Below are positions 44,561 to 54,446 of a stretch of DNA of 64,000 nt, piece after piece. Origin of the DNA: Ceratopteris richardii (lineage: Eukaryota; Streptophyta; Polypodiopsida; Polypodiales; Pteridaceae). The DNA is taken from the NCBI GenBank assembly GCA_020310875.1, contig CM035435.1:73442492-73506491 (forward strand). The letters run 5' to 3'. The translations under genes were made by a program, and so were the position numbers. Every line of letters begins with the position of its first letter. Positions within the stretch are counted from its first letter, which is position 1. The notes under the pieces were generated by a model, which worked only from the letters and a program-made list of their open reading frames with translations, made no database searches and was not told the DNA's origin.

Positions 44561-46700
44561 TGGAGAAATCAAAGGTAGCAATTGCTATAGCTCCACTTTT
44601 GCACATAGTAGATCCCAATCAACCCTATGGTTGAGACAGACACGAGTGATTTTGCTATAGGAGTGATTTTAAGGGTCCTAAGGTCGGATGGATAGAGACC
44701 CATCAGGAGTTTGATTATGAGCTTAGGTATAGGAAGGGAAAGTTTAATGTAGTGGCTGATTCACTTAGCTGCATGCCTATGCTCAATGGACTATGTTTTA
44801 CTCAGATTACCAGTGAGCTACTTGAGTCCATTAGAGGGAAATGTAGGCTTGCCCCTACATATTTCAAGATTTGGGAAGCCATAGAGAAAGGGAATCGTGA
44901 TACATAGGTTTGGAATGAGGATAGAGTACCGATGGGTACTCAAGAAGGATTCAAGTGGAAGAATTACAATATCTTGGATAGATATCTCTTATATAAGGGT
45001 AGGGTGCATGTCCCTAGAGACCTTGAGATGAGACGTCACATTTTGTATGAGTGTCATGATAGAGCTAGTGTGGGGCACCCAAGAGTTAACAAGACTTATG
45101 ATGTTGTTAAGAGGTAGTTTTATTAGCCTAGACTTCATAAAGAAATCCTAGATTATGTGCTTAAGTGCACAAAAGTCCACTTCAATAAAGCTCAAAGATT
45201 GAGGATTGGAGGCTACTTCACCCATTGGATATTCCCAATGGGAAGTGGGAGAATATCTCCATGGATTTCACAGAAGGATTACCTAAGATAGAGAGAGGGC
45301 ACAACTCTATCTAGGTAATTGTGGATAGGCTAGCCAAAATGGATAGGTTTATTCTCACACATACTATAGTGAAGACACCTAAGTTGGTTAGACTATTTGT
45401 AGAGAACCTATACCAGTTATATGGTATTCCTTTAGGCATAGTTCTTGATTGGGATAGGAAGTTCACTAGCCACTTTTGGAGAGCAATCTTCAAAAGGTTG
45501 GATATGAAACTTAGCATGAGCACAATCGAGCATCCACGGTCAGATGGGCAAACACAAAGGGTTAACCAAATTCTACAGGACATGCTTCCAACATATATGA
45601 ATGAAAGGCAAACTAGCTGGGGAAGAGTACTTACGTATAGTAGATTTTGCATACAATAGTGCCAAGCACTCTTCCACTAGGCATACTCCATTTATGATTA
45701 TGTACGATTTTTAGCCAAGAGCTTCTTATGCAATAGGATTGCAAAATGAGAAAGTTCAACCTGCAAAGGAATCCTTAGAAGAGATGAGTGATATGCTTAG
45801 GCTTGCTAAAGATAGCATTAGGAAAGCTCACGATAAGTCTAGAGCCTATGATGACCCTGAAAGGAGATACATCAATGTTGGGGTACGAGAGAAAGTTTAT
45901 TTTAGAGTTCCATCTAGGTCTAAAACCATGAAAATGAGACTTTGTCCAACACTATCTACTAGGTATTTCCAATACTTAAGAAAATATGAAAGATAGCTTA
46001 TTAGCTCAAATTTCTAGAGAATAGCCAAATGCATCAAGTATTTCATGTTAGTCGGCTTAAGAAAAGGTTGGGTAAACCTGACAACCTCATTGCAGATAGT
46101 GTGGTAGTAGAGCCTATTTCTCTTCGATCTATGAGCCTAAGAGCATACTATGCACTCAAGAGAAACGAGCAAGGCATCACTTATATAAAATAAATTGGAG
46201 AGATAGTTAAGTAGATAGTGCCACATGGGAGCAAGTTAGCACCCTTCAGAGATGGTTTCCCAATTTTAGGCTAGCTTCCCAAGAGATTTTTTAAGGTGAA
46301 GGATATGAGGAAACAACACAGAGATATGACCACGTACACCGGATACATGGAGATTTAGTGGGAGTATCTTCTCATAATATATTTCTCTTATTAGCGCCTT
46401 CCAACACCACTTTTGAGGATAAAAGTGGAATTAACAGGAAAAAAATGTTATGTGGTCCATTGTGTCAAGAAATTTGGAGTGGGTTTGAACCCACCCTCTC
46501 ATGGGATCCAGATGGCCTCTCACATGATTGCCATATGGCACTCATGTGAGAAGCCATATGTATGCTTCAAAAATAGAGGGAGATATGGTAATATGGGAGA
46601 TACATGGCTGGGTGGAAGAAACAAGGAACTATCTCTGTGTCTCTCTCGAAAGCGAGTATGAATGTCATCTTTTGATGCTCCACGAAGCTTGCGTATAGGT
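44561..46700 (+). mobile_element. Ty3/gypsy remnant, RNase H to chromodomain-like tail
   Basis: Plus strand: an RNase H end (EFDYELRYRKGKFNVVADSLS), an integrase zinc-finger region (HILYECHDRASVGHPRVNKT), an integrase core (FILTHTIVKTPKLVRLFVENLYQLYGIPLGIVLDWDRKFTSHFW and HPRSDGQTQRVNQ), and near 46220 an ATWEQ-type segment reminiscent of the chromodomain tail of chromoviruses. The stretch 46300-46700 may be its LTR, though no partner LTR is seen. A hairpin lies at 46514-46555. Badly broken, with many breaks. Confidence 0.75.
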
Positions 46701-47822
46701 CGATAAAGTAAGAGGCTTCTCAGGAGATGTTCAACATTGCATAAAAACTTGCCTCTAGATCAAGCTAGCATGGTCTATCTCCGTCATTTTAAGGTCTTCA
46801 TAATGGTGTGTAATCTAAGCCACAATCTATCAGCAACACCCAATTCAATCGTGGTCGCCAAAATGTTTATTGCACTTACTTCCGCAAAAACAAGGTTCGA
46901 GGAATCCGGATTACCAAGGACACTGAATACATTTCTATTCCCATTTTTTGTAGATAACAATATCATTCTTCTATAAAACACAGAAGATAACCATAGGCAA
47001 AATAGATAGATATGTAATCCTCTTCTAGTTCTCAGAGTATTTTATACATAGATAATGGGTAGTATCTCCTTCACTTCCCAATTACAGCATTTATAGAATA
47101 TAGAACGTTTAAGTTTCCCAAGAATTATAAGGATCTGAAATTATACACAGCAAGTGGATAAGTATACTCATGATGCGTGAGAAAAAAGGTCAATGTTTAT
47201 AAAATAGATCAAACAAATATACAAAATAGAGACGTTGAATCATTTTATTACAATCTGAACTTTAAAGGATTGATTGTTTTCATGCATCCCAATATTATTT
47301 TCTTATAATTGTGCCACACTTGGTGGTATGAACTGGCAACTTGATAACACATCAAGCTTTTAACAATGTATGCATTTTATGGTTATTCGTGTGCATTTGA
47401 TATTGTGCCAATTCATATATTTCCGTCTGCAGCACACTGATAGGAGGTTCTGATTTATTAACCGAGACAAGTGCCAAATAAATTGCAGAAAGTAGTTTTC
47501 GGGCTTGATCTATGGGATCGTGCAATATGCTTTTAGTTCTACGAGACTTGATGCAGCAGAATTCGATGACCATATGTGTTTTTAGCTATCCATGGCGCCG
47601 ATATCACTTATCCCGGAAGACATGGCTTACCACGTCCAAGCCATGTTACGTGATCAGTTTCCCGAGAGAAACAGAAAAGAGAGTTTCCATTGAAGCTTGC
47701 CCCTGATTGAACTAGTAATCATCACAATCAATGCAAGGAAGCTCCGATTGCCAAAGCCAGGCTGTCGGCTGCTTTCGCAAATTTGCATGTCTCACAACTG
47801 TCGTGAAATATTGCAATCTAAC

Positions 47823-47870
<48 letters not shown>

Positions 47871-47985
47871 TCCGGATCATGTCATCTTGACTCTTAAGGG
47901 TTCGCAGCAAGTAACGTCCGAGCTGTAACTGCACATTTCGTTACAGTAAAACCTCGTAATCTAGGACCTCATGTCGCGCGATGCT
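46701..47985. other. Intergenic stretch upstream of the dirigent gene
   Basis: No gene or known repeat is recognised. It includes a (GA)n microsatellite at 47825-47868. Base composition becomes richer in G and C from about 47500, in line with host gene DNA. The short frames seen here look like chance. Confidence 0.5.
47825..47868. repeat. (GA)n microsatellite
   Basis: About 44 bp of pure GA repeats, some 300 bp upstream of the dirigent start. GA/CT tracts near plant promoters can bind BBR/BPC factors. A role here is inference only. Confidence 0.95.
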
Positions 47986-48123
47986 TATAAATGAACGGGC
48001 AATTACAAGAACATGAATATGGGGATATAGTAGCTCGTAAGCTCCAAGTGCATTTGCCTTCATCTGCTGAATCGCCTGTAGGTTGCGACCTCTAAGTTGC
48101 ACGTTTTGTACTAAGTAGAAGCT
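47981..48123 (+). promoter_or_regulatory. Core promoter and 5' untranslated region of the dirigent gene
   Basis: A TATAAAT element at 47986-47992 lies about 130 bp before the start codon. Transcription would begin near 48020, giving a 5' leader of about 100 bases. No intron sites are needed between it and the ATG. Confidence 0.6.
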
Positions 48124-48636
48124 ATGTCGAGCAAAAGAGTCCTTGTGATCGCCCTAGTCGCCTTAGGGTTTTTCTGCGTCATCGGACAGGAGGCAGCAGC
48201 AAAGAAATTTACGAAGAGCAAGCTCTCGTATTATGTGCAGGTATTACGAGGAGATCCGAGTTTGGGAATTCTTCTCCAACCTATCAACGCTTCATTCAGT
48301 AACGCCATGGGCTACACCACTATCTTCAACCTTAACGTGACAGAAGCGCAGTCAAATACGTCGACGGCCGTAGGGTTCGCGAGAGGCTATACCATCAGCA
48401 CCGGCTACAAGGTGAACGAATACTCGGGCTTCGAATCAGAGATTATTAGCTATGACGATGGTACGTACAAAGGCACTATTCATTTCCAGGCAATGCTGGA
48501 CGGGTCAAGCGCAGAAGTGGCGGTGCTTGGCGGCACCGGTAGCTTCCGCGGTGTGCGTGGTTGGGGTACTGTCACACAGGTGCTTTTGAACCCGCCTTAC
48601 GTCGTCTTCTACCACCAGCTCCACTTCATGAAATAG
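48124..48636 (+). CDS. Dirigent family protein (170 aa)
   Basis: Single-exon gene for a small secreted protein of the dirigent family. Family members guide stereoselective coupling of phenoxy radicals, for example in lignan or lignin-like pathways, in the cell wall space and without catalysing oxidation themselves. Residues 1-26 form a signal peptide (MSSKRVLVIALVALGFFCVIGQEAAA). The mature part has the beta-barrel pattern and the hallmark VLGGTGSFRGVRGWG (GGTG at 136-139) near the end, finishing in VVFYHQLHF. N-glycosylation sites lie at N55 (NAS), N71 (NVT) and N78 (NTS). Length and motifs are complete and no break is seen, so it may work. It is divergent from seed-plant dirigents, lacking a clear N-terminal FYMHD-type block, and its substrate cannot be inferred. 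It is richer in G and C than the surrounding transposons, and is the only convincing host gene here. Confidence 0.88.
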   Translation: MSSKRVLVIALVALGFFCVIGQEAAAKKFTKSKLSYYVQVLRGDPSLGILLQPINASFSNAMGYTTIFNLNVTEAQSNTSTAVGFARGYTISTGYKVNEYSGFESEIISYDDGTYKGTIHFQAMLDGSSAEVAVLGGTGSFRGVRGWGTVTQVLLNPPYVVFYHQLHFMK

Positions 48637-49726
48637 CTAGCAGAAGCACGGCACGAACTGTCTCCTCTCTAACTTACCCTCCATGTCTTCACTACCTGCG
48701 CCATGAACCCAGCTTACGTTATAAAGCGTTTGCTAAATTTCTATCAGTATGCACCATTTACCTTCTGTCTTTCACAGAAAATATCCATCCGCGAAGTTGA
48801 ATACTAGCTTTTGTCATGAATTTTTCCTCCTATGTCTTTGCTGTCACCATAGCTCGCCAAGTCTACAGCCTTTGCTGTAATCGGTACTGAAAAAATGATC
48901 TCCCACTGTACTTCTAAGATGTATTCCGGAACCATTGCCGATTCCAAATATTTCTCGATTTGTTTCTGTAATTGACCTAATAGATTGCAAGATACTATCG
49001 AGTTTTCCTCCTTTCCTTCTTCTTTATAAGATCTGTGTACATTGAGCTCGTAGAAACCTTTCATCAGGCGCATTTGTCGCCTTTTAAACTGTCAAACAGT
49101 CTTGATGAGGATGTTGCCGAATTGGAAACATGTTAGCGTAAACGTCGATAAACCAAGTTCAAACGGTTATAAAGACAATTTGTTTTATCCATCATCTAGG
49201 CATCATGATCAGCATCATAATCTTCCATAATCTGATAATGCCATCATCAGCATCGAGACTTCCTGTAATCTTTTCTACTATCCTTTTGCGGCTTAGAAAA
49301 CGTTTGTTTGTTTTCTGTCTCCCGCTCTTATGGTTTTTCTTGTACTCCCGAGTCCCATATGACTGTAGAGAAAATAACCATTTGTTTTTCTTTTATGTTT
49401 CATTCGGACTTATTATTTCCGGCAAAGAAACAAGAAAAGAGCAAGAGCACGTGATACTTTTTCCCTTACCATTGGCTCAAGACCATTAACATTCTCTGTC
49501 TCAAAGATGTCATATTTTGATACAAGTTTCATTTGATGTCTTGCAAAATATCATAGAAACCATATTTCTATTTACTTGGGCCATTGGATCATTGCCACTT
49601 TTTGCTTCTCATATACATCAATGAGACATGTCCCTCCTCTCGGGTGAGTTCAAAAAGCATGTTTTCATTTCTCCATGTCTCATGTTCCCATATGTTTATT
49701 ATTACCTCATTCAGATGTTTCTGCGC
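48637..49726. other. Intergenic stretch downstream of the dirigent gene
   Basis: Presumed 3' untranslated region followed by sequence with no recognised gene. Two ATAAT/ATCAGCATC-like direct repeats occur near 49190-49250. From about 49727 the similarity to the family D copia LTR begins. Confidence 0.5.
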
Positions 49727-50482
49727 TTAACTATCCACAACACTTTAAAACACTTGATTTGGATACTCAAGGATAGAGAACCAACCTCTGAGATTTAGAT
49801 TACCTATCCTTGTTGCTATCTACCTATGTGCAGAGACACACCTTCAATGTTTTCAACCTCACTCCAAGCTCACTTATAAAGAAATGAGAAAATTTATAAC
49901 ACACTTAATACACTTTATGAGCAATCAAATACAAGTTAAATCACTTTAAATGGATACTAGAAGAAGAAGTTACAACCAAAACAAAATTGTGCTCGAAACT
50001 AGCTCACCGCATACAAAGGAGGTGAGAAATGGCTAACTACAAAGATGTATAAGCTAACAAAATGAACAAATGAGAAAGAGAGGTGCATGTAGCAATTTCC
50101 TTACACTCCAAACTAACTTAGGAAGAGAGTAGAGGTCATGGAATTACACTCACAACTTGGATTCATACACATATAGGCTATTAAAAGGTGCTCCTATAAT
50201 TTTGCAAGAATCTCTCAATCAACCACTTAACATTTTTGGTAAGCTATGATTTAGGAAAGCGGGTGAAACTTTTTGGTAGCTAAAATTCATGATATGAAAC
50301 CTCTAAATGATAGGTCCACTTTCAATGACTTTGAAGCTTTAATTATGGTTTAAGGAAAATATTCAAAAAACTTATACATCGGATGGAACATTGAAAAACA
50401 TTAGAAAAAACACTAGAAAAAACACTAGAAAAAACATCATAACACCTAAACATCAAAATATTAGAAAGCCCAAACATTGTAA
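49727..50482 (-). repeat. Copia 3' LTR, outer part (family D-like), split by CACTA
   Basis: 49737-50060 is similar to 18088-18380. The LTR continues on the far side of the CACTA element at 59896-59995, where its inner edge (TGTTAAAAATC on the minus strand) adjoins a polypurine tract and the RNase H of the same minus-strand element. A small tandem repeat ACTAGAAAAA A occurs at 50397-50436. Confidence 0.7.
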
Positions 50483-50720
50483 CACTACAACATATGAGGG
50501 GCATACCGACGCTGCATATACCGACGGTCATAGTCGGCGTCGGTATAGCCCTCGGATAATCTGACTAAGAGATACCGATGGTCAAGTGACCGTCGGTATG
50601 ACCGTTTTAAACGGATCGTCGGTGTGGCCCGCAACCGCCGGTATAAGCGTCGGTAATTTACTGGCATCTACTGACGCGTATACCGACGTCCATACCGTCG
50701 CCTATACTGGAGGCGAATTT
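50483..50720. repeat. CACTA left TIR and subterminal repeats
   Basis: After the TIR come repeated 8-mers TACCGACG, CGTCGGTA and near variants (about 50503, 50521, 50540, 50592, 50651 and 50681) in both orientations. This is the transposase-binding architecture known from En/Spm. The stretch is GC-rich against AT-rich surroundings. Confidence 0.85.
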
Positions 50721-51065
50721 TTTAACATACCGCGAACCCGAGAGCAAAACTTCACATTTCTGCGCGTGTTTGAGTACTGTCGATCTACTGTCGAACTTGC
50801 GCACGCGAACTTGCATTGTCTTGTGCACACACACACACACACGGATCTCTCTCTCTACACACACACACTCTCTCGGCTTAGATCTCACATCTTGGTAAGT
50901 GCTGCGCGTACTGTTAGCATTTGTGTTTCTCTATGCTTTAGGGTTTCTAATTTCTCTTTTCGTTGATTTTGCAAAAGTTCGTTGGTGTCGATTGTTTGGA
51001 ATTGGACGAGAGACGACCTACATTACGCTTTGATGACAACGATTCAAAGAGAGACATACTTGTAA

Positions 51066-51100
51066 GTGATTCTTTTATTCGCTATTGATAGAGAGAGAAG

Positions 51101-51144
<44 letters not shown>

Positions 51145-51775
51145 AAGAAAGAGAGAGAGAAGAGAAAGGAAGATACACATTAATTTACACATGCATACAT
51201 ACACACATACATGTACACACATGCATGCTTACATACACACACCTATACACACATGCATGCTTACATACACACACACATATACACATATGCATGCATACAC
51301 ACACACATAAATTTACACACATGCATACATACACACACATGCATACACACATACATACACACACATATATACACATATGCATACATACACATACACACAC
51401 ACATATACACACATACATACACACACGCATATATACACACATATACACACATGCATGCATACATACACACACATATACCAGCATGCATGCATACACACAT
51501 GCATACATACACACATATACACACATGCATGTATACATACACACACATGTATACACATGCATACACATACACACACATACACATACATGCACGCATATAT
51601 ACACACACGTACACACACATGCACACACATGCATGCCTACATACACACACAAACACATACACACACAAACACATACACACACATGTATACACATGTATAC
51701 ATACACACACACACATGTACACATGCATACATACACACACATATATACACACATGCATACATACACACATATAAT
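51066..51775. repeat. (GA)n and (CA/TA)n microsatellite block
   Basis: 51090-51170 is GA-rich. 51180-51775 is an ACACAC/ATGCAT/ATACAT block with a higher-order pattern of ACACACATGCATACAT. Because its period is even and stop-poor, it gives long open frames on both strands (His/Thr/Tyr-Ile-rich one way, Cys/Val/Met-rich the other). These are not taken as genes. Confidence 0.95.
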
Positions 51776-51819
51776 CCAATTTTTATTTTGAAGTTTTTGT
51801 TTTACATCAAATATATAAA

Positions 51820-53210
51820 AATAGGATTAGGGTTTTAGGGTTAAATATTTAAGATTAGGGTTTTAGGGTTTTAGGGTTAAATATTTAAGATAAGGGTTTT
51901 AGGGTTTTAGGTCTAGATATTTAAGATTAGGGTTTTAGGGTTTAGTATTTCAGATTTAAGTCTAAGTCTTTCTGATTGAGATTTTAGGATTTTAATACGT
52001 AGATAACATATATACACAAACACACATATACATATAATACATACATACATGTAGATACACATGCATACAAAAATATACATATTTTAGATTTAAATCTTTA
52101 AGATTAGGGTTTTAGGGTTATAACACCTACATAACATATATGCACACATACACATACACATACACATACACATATAATACATATATACATGTATATACAA
52201 CATGTATACAGAAATATACATATTTTAGGTCTAGATATTTAAGATTAGGGTTTTAGGGTTTAGTATTTGAGATTTAAATCTAAGTCTTTATGATTAGGGT
52301 TTTAGGATTTTAATACATAGATAACATATATACACAAACACACATATACATATAATACATACATACATGTAGATACACATGCATACAAAAATATACATAT
52401 TTTAGATTTAAATCTTGAAGATTAGGGTTTTAGGGTTATAACACCTACATAACATATATGCACACATACACATACACATGTAATACATTTATACATGTAT
52501 ATACACATGTACACACAAATATACATATTTTAGGTCTAGATATTTAAGATTAGGGTTTTAGGGTTTAGTATTTCATATTTAAGTCTAAGTCTTTCTGATT
52601 AGGGTTTTAGGATTTTAATACGTAGATAACATATATACACAAGCACACACATATACATATAATACATACATACATGTAGATACACATGCATACAAAAATA
52701 TACATATTTTAGATTTAAATCTTTAAGATTAGGGTTTTAGGGTTATAACACCTACATAAGATATATGCACACATACACATGCACATGTAATACATATATA
52801 CATGTATATACACATGTATATAGAAATATACATATTTTAGGTCTACATATTTAAGATTAGGGTTTTAGGGTTTAGTATTTCAGATTTAAGTCTAAGTCTT
52901 TCTGATTAGGGTTTTAGGATTTTAATACGTAGATTACATATATACAAAAACACACATATACATATAATACATACATACATGTAGATACACATGCATACAA
53001 AAATATACATATTTTAGATTTAAATCTTTAAGATTAGGGTTTTAGGTTTATAACACCTACATAAGATATATGCACACATACACATGCACATGTAATACAT
53101 ATATACATGTATATACACATGTATACAGAAATATACATATTTTAGGTCTACATATTTTAGGGTTTAGTATTTCAGATCTAGAATTTTAAGATTAGGGTTT
53201 TAATTAAATA
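51820..53210. repeat. 305-bp tandem repeat with telomere-like motifs
   Basis: Marker GTCTAGATAT or GTCTACATAT recurs at 51911, 52229, 52534, 52841 and 53146, spacing 318, 305, 307 and 305 bp. Each unit has an ATTAGGGTTTTAGGGTTTAG block, a second block ending GGTTATAACACC, and two ACACATATACATATAATACATA blocks. The motif resembles the plant telomere repeat (TTTAGGG) but is not a run of it. Noncoding. Confidence 0.92.
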
Positions 53211-53424
53211 TATATAATTAAATATATAAAATTAAATATATAAAAATAGGATTATGTAAGGAAAAAGAATCTGAATATATAAATAAATATATATATAAAA
53301 TAAGATAATTATATACATAAATAAATATAAAAAGAGCTAGTGTTTTAAATAATTTAATTAAATATATATAATTAAATATATAAAATTAAATATATAAAAA
53401 TAGGATTACGTAAGGAAAAAAATC

Positions 53425-53495
<71 letters not shown>

Positions 53496-53935
53496 AGATA
53501 ATTATATACATAAATAATTATAAAAAGAGCTAGTGTTTTAAATAATTTAATTAAATATATATAATTAAATATATAAAATTAAATATATAAAATTAAATAT
53601 ATAAAAAAAGGATTACGTAAGGAAAAAAATCTGAATATATGAATAAATATATATATAAAATAAGATAATTATACACATAAATAAATATAAAAAGAGCTAG
53701 TGTTTTAAATAATTTAATTAAGTATTTATAATTAAATATATAATATTCAATATATAAAAATAGGCTTACGTAAGAAAAAAACTCTAAATATAGAAATAAA
53801 TATATATATAAAATAAGATAATTATATACATAAATAAATATAAAAATAACTAGTGTTTTAAATTATTAAATTAAATATATATAATTAAATATAATTAAGT
53901 AAAGAAAAAATTTGAATATATAAATAAATATATAA
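53196..53935. repeat. AT-rich tandem repeat, unit about 150-195 bp
   Basis: A unit starting TTAATTAAATATATATAATT and containing GTAAGGAAAAAAATCTGAATAT, AAATAAGATAATTATA and AAAAAGAGCTAGTGTTTTAAATAATT is repeated about four to five times. One unit is expanded by a pure (AT)n run at 53428-53490. Confidence 0.85.
53428..53490. repeat. (AT)n microsatellite
   Basis: About 63 bp of uninterrupted AT repeats inside one unit of the AT-rich tandem repeat. Confidence 0.95.
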
Positions 53936-54446
53936 ATACACAAACACACATACTTATATACCTATCTATATTCACATATATATACATATACACATATATA
54001 TACACATGCATACTTATATATACATGTTTTAGTTCTAGGTCATTTTGATTAGGGTTTTAGGGTTTTAACACGTACATAACATATATACACACATACACAT
54101 ACACATATAATACATATATACATGTATATACACATGTGTATAGAAATATACATAATTTAGGTTTAGATCTTTAAAATTAGGGTTTTAGGCTTTAGGCATA
54201 CATATACATTCATTAAGAGGAAAAAAATCTGAATAAATAAATAAATATATATATAAAATAGGATCAATCAAGAAAAAATCTGAATATATAGATAAAATAG
54301 GATAGCTATATAGATTAGGGTTTTAAAACTAGGATTTTAAGGTTTTTTTAGGTATTTAAGTATTTAGGTCTTTAAGAGTTAGATTTTTAGGTTTAATAAA
54401 AAAACAAATGTTCTAAAATGTTCTAAAATGTCCATATTGTAGCAGA
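53936..54446 (+). other. CACTA stretch before the transposase gene
   Basis: Further decayed copies of the telomere-like unit (about 54025-54190) and AT-rich sequence. No coding feature. TTAGATTTTTAGG-type motifs continue up to the start codon at 54447, so the gene follows the repeat field directly. Confidence 0.55.

Noticed and set aside
47352-47573. 73-aa minus-strand open frame upstream of the dirigent gene
   Set aside because: Short, no motif, no promoter or splice context. Likely chance.
51066-51838. Long open frames (up to about 240 codons) on both strands
   Set aside because: They lie wholly in a dinucleotide-type microsatellite that lacks stops by composition. No domain, no codon bias and several overlapping frames.
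51820-54190. Telomere or subtelomere signal from TTAGGGTTTTAGGG motifs
   Set aside because: The motifs are embedded once or twice per 305-bp unit within a CACTA element bounded by TIRs and do not form continuous TTTAGGG runs.
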